This document shows, one piece after another, positions 5,659-10,658 of a stretch of DNA of 10,658 nt (positions within the stretch are counted from its first letter, which is position 1; every line of letters begins with the position of its first letter). Both the position numbers and the translations under genes were made by a program. The notes under the pieces were generated by a model. That model worked only from the letters and a program-made list of their open reading frames with translations. It did not search any database and was not told where the DNA came from. Origin of the DNA: an uncultured Actinomycetes bacterium. GTDB taxonomy: Bacteria > Actinomycetota > Acidimicrobiia > Acidimicrobiales > RAAP-2. The stretch lies in assembly GCA_903854175.1 (NCBI GenBank), contig CAINVQ010000072.1, forward strand, positions 1-10,658, given 5' to 3'.

Positions 5659-6838
5659 AATTGTTTTCAATCTCTTCTCGGCTGATTCCAAGGAAATAAA
5701 GCACAGCGTCAAGGTAGGGAACCGACAGGGCCGCATCGGCATGCTCTTGAACAACGGGCTTGGCATTAAAGGCAATTCCAAGACCGGCCACAGAAAGCAT
5801 GTCGATGTCGTTGGCACCATCTCCAACCGCCACAGTCTGCTCAAGAGGAACGCCGACTTCTCTGGCGAACTGTTCAAGTGCGCGGGCCTTGCCGGCGCGG
5901 TCAACAATCTCACCAACAACGTTGCCCGTCAGCTTTCCATTCTTTACTTCAAGATGGTTGGCCTTTAAGTATTCAACCTTCAAATCTTTAAGGAGTGGAG
6001 CGAGAATTTCTTCAAAGCCCCCAGATACAACTGCTGGTACATAGCCCAGTCTCTGCAGTGTTCTAAGAAGTGTTTTTGCACCAGGGGTCAAACGAATTTT
6101 TGATCTCACAGTTTCTAGAACTGATTCGTCCAAGCCCTTCAGTAGGGACACTCGGCGACGAAGAGACTCAGAGAAGTCAATTTCTCCGGCCATGGCAGCA
6201 GTGGTAATTTTCGAAACTTCTTCAGCACAGCCACATTCGTCTGCGAGCAAGTCAATGACTTCATCTTGCAGCAGTGTTGAATCAGCGTCCATGACAACGA
6301 GGTGTTTCGCACGTCGGTGGAGCCCGGCCTTTTGAACTGCGAGGTCCAAGCCAATGTTCTTTGCAACGGAAGTTACATTTTCTCTAAGCACGCTGTGGTC
6401 AAGCCCACGAACAACTAGTTCATAACAATCAACTGGGTAGCTCGCAAGATGAACAATTCGTTCACACGTTGCCCCACTTGAAGCGATTGCGTTGAATATC
6501 CCTGCAAGTTGATCAGCGCTAATTGATGGTGCTAACAAAGTAACTAGAAGACGTCCGCCTGCATTTACTTCACACGTGTCGACAAGAAGCACAGTTGCGG
6601 AAATCCCTTCAGCAACGATGTCGTGCTTACTGATTGCTGTCTCGATGTCAGTTTCACTAATTGATCCATCAACTGTTACTTCACAGCAGAGCACCAATGC
6701 ACCTTTAATCGTTATTTGTGCAACGTCAGATATCGCAGCGCCACGTTCACTCAATGTCGCCATTGCCTGAAAGAGCTGTGCTCCCACCCCAACGCGGTCA
6801 GGTCCACTTACGGTGACGAGATACGTTGCGGTAGCCAT
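5657..6838 (-). CDS. serB: Phosphoserine phosphatase SerB with two ACT domains
   Basis: A 393-residue cytosolic enzyme catalysing the last step of serine synthesis, hydrolysis of O-phospho-L-serine. Two ACT-type regulatory domains occupy about residues 3-75 (starting VSGPDRVG) and 95-165. A HAD-superfamily phosphatase domain follows, with the nucleophile motif DADST at 184-188 (Asp184), SGG at 272-274 and GDGANDIDM with Asp340 and Asp344 for Mg2+. The double-ACT layout is that of mycobacterial SerB2, where the ACT domains bind amino acids such as serine. No Shine-Dalgarno is seen before the ATG. The start lies 9 nt after the MFS stop, and a TAGGCT box overlapping that stop sits 6 nt before the ATG, so serB may also have its own leaderless promoter. 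A hairpin follows its stop codon. Confidence 0.95.
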   Translation of the reverse strand: MATATYLVTVSGPDRVGVGAQLFQAMATLSERGAAISDVAQITIKGALVLCCEVTVDGSISETDIETAISKHDIVAEGISATVLLVDTCEVNAGGRLLVTLLAPSISADQLAGIFNAIASSGATCERIVHLASYPVDCYELVVRGLDHSVLRENVTSVAKNIGLDLAVQKAGLHRRAKHLVVMDADSTLLQDEVIDLLADECGCAEEVSKITTAAMAGEIDFSESLRRRVSLLKGLDESVLETVRSKIRLTPGAKTLLRTLQRLGYVPAVVSGGFEEILAPLLKDLKVEYLKANHLEVKNGKLTGNVVGEIVDRAGKARALEQFAREVGVPLEQTVAVGDGANDIDMLSVAGLGIAFNAKPVVQEHADAALSVPYLDAVLYFLGISREEIENN

Positions 6839-6850
6839 GTAAATAGCCTA
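6839..6850 (-). promoter_or_regulatory. Possible leaderless -10 box for serB
   Basis: On the minus strand TAGGCT (6850-6845) is followed by 6 nt and the serB ATG, the same spacing as at three other starts in this window. It overlaps the TAG of the upstream MFS gene. No -35 was identified, and the box may be coincidence; read-through from the MFS gene is equally likely. Confidence 0.3.
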
Positions 6851-8119
6851 GGGCTCAAGGTGCTCTTCATTGGAACGGATTTGTTTCACAAATGCAACAT
6901 TTTCGTTCGTACGTACATCAAAATTCCAAAGAGCCGGTAGCGCAAACGCAACTGCACCAACTGCCCCGGCGCAGCCAAGCCCTCCAAATGTGAGTGAGAA
7001 ACGCAGTGAAGTCCATGCGGCCATTGCTCCAGCTCTAAATGAACCTGTCATTGGGCCAATGGCGTAGGAGAGGAGCTCTACCCCGCCCATCCGTCCTCTC
7101 ATCTCAGGTGGGATTGACTGATTCCAGTGAGTCTGGCGAAATACGGCGCTCATTGCATCTGCACCACCTGCAAAGGCCAGCGCCACAAATGCCACCCAGA
7201 GTTGTGAGCTAAATCCAAAGACCGCGATTCCTAAGCCCCAAAGAATGGCGCTTGCAACAAGTGCCCGACCATAGAAATGAATCTTCTTCGTCCATGCAGA
7301 GAGCAGAGTTGCGACAAGCGCACCAAAAGGAAGCGCCGCGTAAAGAAGCGAAAGAGCAAAATGATTATCAAATTTTGCTGCGACGAATGGCAACATCACA
7401 ACCGGGTAAGCAAACGCCATTGCTACAAGATCAATACAGTACGTACCAAGAATGTCTGGTCGACTTCTTGTGTACTGAATTCCTTCTTGAAATAACTTGG
7501 TGTCACTCTTATCTGGAATAGCCAGTTTTGGAAGTGAATGAAGAGAAATAAATACAGGCAGCGAGATTAAATACATAGCAGCGTTTAATCCAAACGCCCA
7601 TGATGGACCAACGGATACAACCAGAAGACCACCTAGCGCTGGGCCAACGATTGATGTGGCCGTCATTTTTATGCTTCCAAGTACCGCTGCAGAATTTTGG
7701 TGCTCATGTCGCACTAATGACTGGTTTAGAGCGGACCAACTTGGACTTTGCAGTGAAGCAGAAGAAACAATAAATGCGTCAAGAAAATAAATTACCCATG
7801 CTTGTGGGTGACTGCTTAGAGCATTAAACATGAGGCCAAGTGCGGCAAGCATAAATGTTGCTTCAGTCACAATGATGATCTTTTTTCGATCAAACCGGTC
7901 TGCCATTACCCCGCCATAAAGACCAGCGACAATTAGAGGTAAAAGTTCAATGATCCCAAGGGCACCAACAGCAAACGCAGAATGAGTGATTTCTTTGAGC
8001 TGGAATGCAGTTGCTACAAATGTTGCCTGGCCACCAAGGGCCCCGAAGAATCCTCCGAAATACAAGCGACGGTACATCTTTGATTCACGCAGTGGCGCAA
8101 TATCAACTAGTAAATTCAC
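6848..8119 (-). CDS. MFS transporter, MFS_3/EntS-like exporter family
   Basis: A 423-residue membrane protein of the major facilitator superfamily with roughly 10-12 hydrophobic helices. The N-terminal segment APLRESKMYRRLYFG and the following Gly-rich helix are typical of the MFS_3 (EntS-like) group, which includes siderophore and drug exporters. The MFS loop motif A is clear at residues 69-80 (GGVMADRFDRKK). I choose the GTG at 8119-8117: its GTGA overlaps the TGA of the upstream acyltransferase by 4 nt and a GGAG lies 7 nt before it, whereas an ATG 21 nt further upstream (8140) has no good ribosome site. Coupling to the acyltransferase suggests a shared task, perhaps export of an acylated product. 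Substrate and direction of transport are not determinable; proton-driven export is the family's usual mode. Confidence 0.9.
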   Translation of the reverse strand: MNLLVDIAPLRESKMYRRLYFGGFFGALGGQATFVATAFQLKEITHSAFAVGALGIIELLPLIVAGLYGGVMADRFDRKKIIIVTEATFMLAALGLMFNALSSHPQAWVIYFLDAFIVSSASLQSPSWSALNQSLVRHEHQNSAAVLGSIKMTATSIVGPALGGLLVVSVGPSWAFGLNAAMYLISLPVFISLHSLPKLAIPDKSDTKLFQEGIQYTRSRPDILGTYCIDLVAMAFAYPVVMLPFVAAKFDNHFALSLLYAALPFGALVATLLSAWTKKIHFYGRALVASAILWGLGIAVFGFSSQLWVAFVALAFAGGADAMSAVFRQTHWNQSIPPEMRGRMGGVELLSYAIGPMTGSFRAGAMAAWTSLRFSLTFGGLGCAGAVGAVAFALPALWNFDVRTNENVAFVKQIRSNEEHLEP

Positions 8120-8757
8120 GCAGGAGCTCCGGCCTGCCATCCATTTGATTCGCTGTAGTGACGAAGAATCTTTGCAGGGACTCCACCAAGTACAACGTGG
8201 TCCGGGAACTCCCCGCGCACAACTGCTCCCGCAGCGACAACTGTATTTCTGCCAAGTGTCGTGCCCGGCAAGATGACTGCATTCGTGCCAATCCAGCTGC
8301 CTGAACCAATCTTCACTGCACCCTCAACCGGTGTTTGCCAACCAACAGCAGCGTTCGGATCTTCATAACTGTGATTCTGATCAGTTATATAAACGTACGG
8401 TCCTGTTTGGATTTCATCACCAAGTTCAATAGACCAGTGACCAATGATGTGAGATCCTCGACCAATAATGCATTTCTTGCCGATTTTCACTGTTGGAGAT
8501 AGGAGCATTTCTTGCTCACCGCTTATCCCAGCAGTCAGACAGACATTTGGTCCAATAAGAGTTCCGTCACCAATTGATAGGTACCGCTCGTTATAAATGA
8601 CACCTTGCGGAGCCATAAGAGCTGCATCGCGTCCGAAGTATTGAAATTTCTTTGAATAGGGATCGCTTGTCCCAACGGTAGCGACTTCATTCAAATAGCG
8701 ACGCGTGGATCGAATCCTTGCACCTAGGGACTGACGAAATCTAATACGCAAACTCAC
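8116..8757 (-). CDS. Left-handed beta-helix acyltransferase (hexapeptide repeat, WbbJ/CapG-like)
   Basis: A 213-residue protein, counted from a GTG at 8757, with a left-handed beta-helix of hexapeptide repeats. Recognisable coils are IGDGTLIGPNV, VKIGKKCIIGRGSHIIG and, near the C-terminus, VKIGSGSWIGTNAVILPG to NTVVAAGAVV, followed by the typical GVPAKIL cap. The loop residue His129 (DQNHSYED) is the likely catalytic base. Proteins of this type usually O- or N-acetylate sugars, antibiotics or serine using acetyl-CoA. The start is uncertain: a TTG at 8796 is also in frame, but neither start has a Shine-Dalgarno. The GTG follows a TAGCGT box by 7 nt, near the spacing of other leaderless starts here. 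The TGA overlaps the start of the MFS gene by 4 nt. It is divergent from the Baeyer-Villiger-type monooxygenase gene. The acceptor substrate is unknown. Confidence 0.88.
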   Translation of the reverse strand: MSLRIRFRQSLGARIRSTRRYLNEVATVGTSDPYSKKFQYFGRDAALMAPQGVIYNERYLSIGDGTLIGPNVCLTAGISGEQEMLLSPTVKIGKKCIIGRGSHIIGHWSIELGDEIQTGPYVYITDQNHSYEDPNAAVGWQTPVEGAVKIGSGSWIGTNAVILPGTTLGRNTVVAAGAVVRGEFPDHVVLGGVPAKILRHYSESNGWQAGAPA

Positions 8758-8816
8758 TTTGGTAACGCTAGTAGGGGCGAGGAGACTCCACCTCAACAGT
8801 TGTGTATCGTCAGTGC
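8758..8816. promoter_or_regulatory. Divergent promoter region, acyltransferase and flavin monooxygenase
   Basis: On the plus strand TATCGT (8805-8810) is followed by exactly 6 nt and then the ATG at 8817, with no Shine-Dalgarno, matching the leaderless layout at other genes here. On the minus strand TAGCGT stands 7 nt before the GTG at 8757. No convincing -35 hexamers are seen for either. Confidence 0.45.
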
Positions 8817-10265
8817 ATGACTTTAAATGTTGCCATTATTGGTTCAGGATTCGGTGGTCTCGCAGCATCGGTAAAGCTCCGCAATGCTGGAATCGATAAT
8901 TTCGTAATGTTTGAACGAGCCAGTGAGCTCGGTGGAACATGGCGTGACAATACGTATCCAGGATGTCGCTGCGATGTGGCGAGCAATCTTTATTCACTCT
9001 CGTTTGCTCGTAATCCAAAGTGGTCAAACTCATTTAGTTACCAACCGGAAATTCAGCAATATCTTCTTGATGTCGCAAAGAAGTTCAAACTTCGTGACCT
9101 CATTAAGTTCAATCATGAGGTTTTAGATATCACCTATAGCCAATCAAAGAAGCTTTGGGACATAAAAACAAATCAAGGTGACTTCGAAGCCAAGAATATT
9201 GTTCTCGCTGCTGGTGGACTTGCTGAAGCAAGACTCCCAAATATTGAAGGCATTGAATCATTCGCTGGCAAAACAATGCACACTGCTCGTTGGGATAGTT
9301 CTGTTGATCTAAAGGGCAAGCGCATCGCAGTAATTGGCACTGGTGCTAGCGCTGTTCAGATGATCCCTGAGATTGTTCCCATTGCAGCTCACGTAGACGT
9401 ATTCCAGCGAACTGCTTCTTGGATCCTGCCTCACATGCAAGGACACCCTGTAAAGAAGTGGACAACACGTGTTTACCGTTTTGTTCCAGGTGCACAGTGG
9501 TTGGTCAGATGGGCTGGATACTGGCGTAGAGAACTACTCGGTCTCGCATTTGTGAAAGATATCGACAAACTTCAAAAGGGAATGGACGGCGCCAAGCTAT
9601 TTCGCGACCTAATGATCACCGATCCTGTTCTTAATGCCAAGCTAACTCCTGACTACACAATGGGCTGCAAACGAATTCTGATTACAAACTTCTTCTACCC
9701 CGCAATAGTCCAACCACACGTTGACTTAATTACTGAGGGAATTGAGCGGATTGAATCAAATGGCGTTCGCACTAAAGATGGTGTGCTTCATGAAGCGGAT
9801 GTACTCATCTGTGCAACTGGTTTTTATGTAACTGATAGTCCCGTTGGCAAGCTCGTTCATGGAATAGACAACGCAATTCTTGCTGATTCGTACTTAGGAG
9901 ATATGCCCAACTACCTTGGAAGCTCATTCTCGAAGTTCCCTAACCTGTTCATGCTTGGCGGACCGAATACTTCACTTGGCCATAACTCAATTGTGTTTAT
10001 GCACGAAAGCCAACTCAATTACATTGTTCCGGCGATTAAGTACTCACTGAAGAAGAAAGCTGTTGTTAGCCCTAAAGAAGTAAAAGCAGTCGAATGGACG
10101 CAAATGATCCGCGCCAAAACACCAAGCACGGTTTGGGGAACTGGTTGCAAGAGTTGGTACTTGAATGCCAGTGGAGAAAACACCACCGTGTGGCCAGACC
10201 AAACATTTAGGTTCCGTAAATTGACTCGTGGCTTCAAACCACAGGACCATGACATCACCGTATAA
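8817..10265 (+). CDS. Flavin monooxygenase, type I Baeyer-Villiger (BVMO) type
   Basis: A 482-residue FAD- and NADPH-dependent monooxygenase, probably soluble. The FAD Rossmann motif GSGFGG is at residues 9-14, and the NADPH motif GTGASA at 174-179. Both type I Baeyer-Villiger fingerprints are complete: G-x-W-x4-Y-P-G-x3-D at residues 40-53 (GTWRDNTYPGCRCD) and F-x-G-x3-H-x3-W at 149-159 (FAGKTMHTARW), with the usual Asp following. Enzymes with these motifs insert oxygen next to a ketone to give an ester or lactone, though some members oxidise heteroatoms. The length is close to short BVMOs. The ATG at 8817 is chosen because the Rossmann strand then begins at the usual distance and a TATCGT box lies 6 nt upstream; an in-frame GTG at 8802 would overlap that box. 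The gene converges on recA across a hairpin terminator. The substrate is unknown. Confidence 0.92.
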   Translation: MTLNVAIIGSGFGGLAASVKLRNAGIDNFVMFERASELGGTWRDNTYPGCRCDVASNLYSLSFARNPKWSNSFSYQPEIQQYLLDVAKKFKLRDLIKFNHEVLDITYSQSKKLWDIKTNQGDFEAKNIVLAAGGLAEARLPNIEGIESFAGKTMHTARWDSSVDLKGKRIAVIGTGASAVQMIPEIVPIAAHVDVFQRTASWILPHMQGHPVKKWTTRVYRFVPGAQWLVRWAGYWRRELLGLAFVKDIDKLQKGMDGAKLFRDLMITDPVLNAKLTPDYTMGCKRILITNFFYPAIVQPHVDLITEGIERIESNGVRTKDGVLHEADVLICATGFYVTDSPVGKLVHGIDNAILADSYLGDMPNYLGSSFSKFPNLFMLGGPNTSLGHNSIVFMHESQLNYIVPAIKYSLKKKAVVSPKEVKAVEWTQMIRAKTPSTVWGTGCKSWYLNASGENTTVWPDQTFRFRKLTRGFKPQDHDITV

Positions 10266-10267
10266 AT

Positions 10268-10306
10268 AAAAAAGTCCCGTCGCTTCCCAGCGGCGGGCAC
10301 TCTTTT
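10268..10306. terminator. Hairpin terminator between the BVMO gene and recA
   Basis: An 8-bp GC-rich stem pairs 10276-10283 with 10290-10297 around a 6-nt loop, with one G-U pair in plus-strand RNA. It can be extended by two pairs (10274-10275 with 10299-10300) around a bulged C. For recA on the minus strand it is followed by TTTTTT (complement of 10268-10273), a good intrinsic terminator although one stem pair becomes an A-C mismatch. For the BVMO gene on the plus strand the following tract is TCTTTT, weaker but usable. Confidence 0.8.
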
Positions 10307-10319
10307 AAAAAACTTTGAA

Positions 10320-10658
10320 CTAGTCCAAAGTAATTGGTGAGTCGATGTCGACTTCGACGGCACCAACAACGTCTGGCAGAAGCGCATCTGCCATACGCTC
10401 ACGAACACGACCATCAATTTCAGCCATGATCGCTGGGTTGTCACGCAAGAAGTTTTTAACATTCTCGCGTCCTTGTCCCATTTGTTCACCTTCGTAGGTA
10501 AACCAAGCTCCAGCCTTCTTTACAAAGCCAAGTTCTACTGCAACATCGAGAACTGATCCCTCTCGGCTAATTCCTTGTCCGTACATGATGTCGAATTCCG
10601 CTTGCTTGAACGGTGCTGCACACTTGTTCTTGACAACCTTCACTCGAGTTCTGTTACC
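10320..10658 (-). CDS. recA: Recombinase A, C-terminal part (runs off the window)
   Basis: The last 112 residues and the stop codon of RecA, the DNA-dependent ATPase for homologous recombination and LexA cleavage. The fragment begins [12 protein letters not shown] and continues with [18 protein letters not shown] and [16 protein letters not shown], all matching the RecA core C-terminal region. A variable acidic tail follows ([12 protein letters not shown]). The ATPase motifs and start codon lie outside the window. A Cys replaces the more usual Ile or Val in KNKCAAPF, a conservative change. recX, often found just after recA in actinobacteria, is not downstream here; instead the convergent BVMO gene follows across a terminator. 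Confidence 0.97.
   Translation of the reverse strand, partial: GNRTRVKVVKNKCAAPFKQAEFDIMYGQGISREGSVLDVAVELGFVKKAGAWFTYEGEQMGQGRENVKNFLRDNPAIMAEIDGRVRERMADALLPDVVGAVEVDIDSPITLD

Noticed and set aside
8120..8140. ATG at 8140 as the MFS start.
   Set aside because: It lacks a good ribosome site and lengthens the overlap to 25 nt; the GTG at 8119 has GGAG at 7 nt and a GTGA overlap, and the protein then starts where the family's N-terminal motif expects.
8802..8816. GTG at 8802 as the start of the flavin monooxygenase.
   Set aside because: It adds five residues before the usual Rossmann start and overlaps the TATCGT box; ATG 8817 fits better.
1..10658. CRISPR arrays, tRNA or rRNA genes, insertion sequences, phage or defence genes.
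   Set aside because: I looked on both strands and saw no regularly spaced repeats, no tRNA-like cloverleaf and no transposase, integrase or defence protein motifs.

Overview
The window reads as an ordinary chromosomal stretch of a bacterium, most likely a low-to-medium-GC planktonic member of the Actinomycetota. The reasons are the style of the RecA C-terminus, an aminopeptidase P with a long N-terminal extension, a phosphoserine phosphatase with two ACT domains, a [3Fe-4S] ferredoxin coupled to P450s, and several genes whose start codon sits 6 nt behind a TANNNT box, the layout of leaderless mRNAs common in this phylum. By eye the base composition is a little below 50% GC. I cannot place it more precisely: freshwater or marine Nanopelagicales-like and Acidimicrobiia-like lineages both remain possible.

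Layout, left to right. Positions 1-48 may be the tail of an upstream gene. They are followed by a short regulatory gap with a 14-bp imperfect palindrome, and then bioY (+), a biotin transporter S component. bioY converges on a crotonase-fold gene (-), and the two share a bidirectional terminator that contains the crotonase stop codon. The crotonase gene and pepP (+, aminopeptidase P) diverge from a 44-bp gap carrying two mirror-image leaderless-type promoters. pepP converges on a minus-strand block with only 3 nt between the stop codons.

The minus-strand block runs, in transcription order, from a hexapeptide-repeat acyltransferase, through an MFS exporter-like protein (4-nt overlap) and serB, to a hairpin or palindrome, then a [3Fe-4S] ferredoxin and two tandem cytochromes P450. 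The ferredoxin and the P450s are separated by 2 nt and 1 nt, so they almost certainly form one operon. The P450s are about 83% identical by hand alignment, and their differences concentrate in the regions that usually line the substrate pocket. Divergent from the acyltransferase is a type I Baeyer-Villiger-type flavin monooxygenase (+), which converges on recA (-, only the C-terminal 113 codons are in the window) across a hairpin terminator.

How the genes might work together: the ferredoxin would feed electrons to both P450s, but no ferredoxin reductase is present in the window. The P450s, the Baeyer-Villiger monooxygenase, the acyltransferase, the exporter and the crotonase could act on hydrophobic small molecules such as terpenoids, sterols, alicyclic ketones or fatty acids. 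That joint role is inference only; bioY, pepP, serB and recA are housekeeping genes mixed among them. I saw no CRISPR array, tRNA, rRNA, insertion sequence or phage gene. I found no clear evidence of an undescribed defence or mobile system; the most notable items are the diverged P450 pair, the palindrome in front of its operon, and the recurrent leaderless-start layout.
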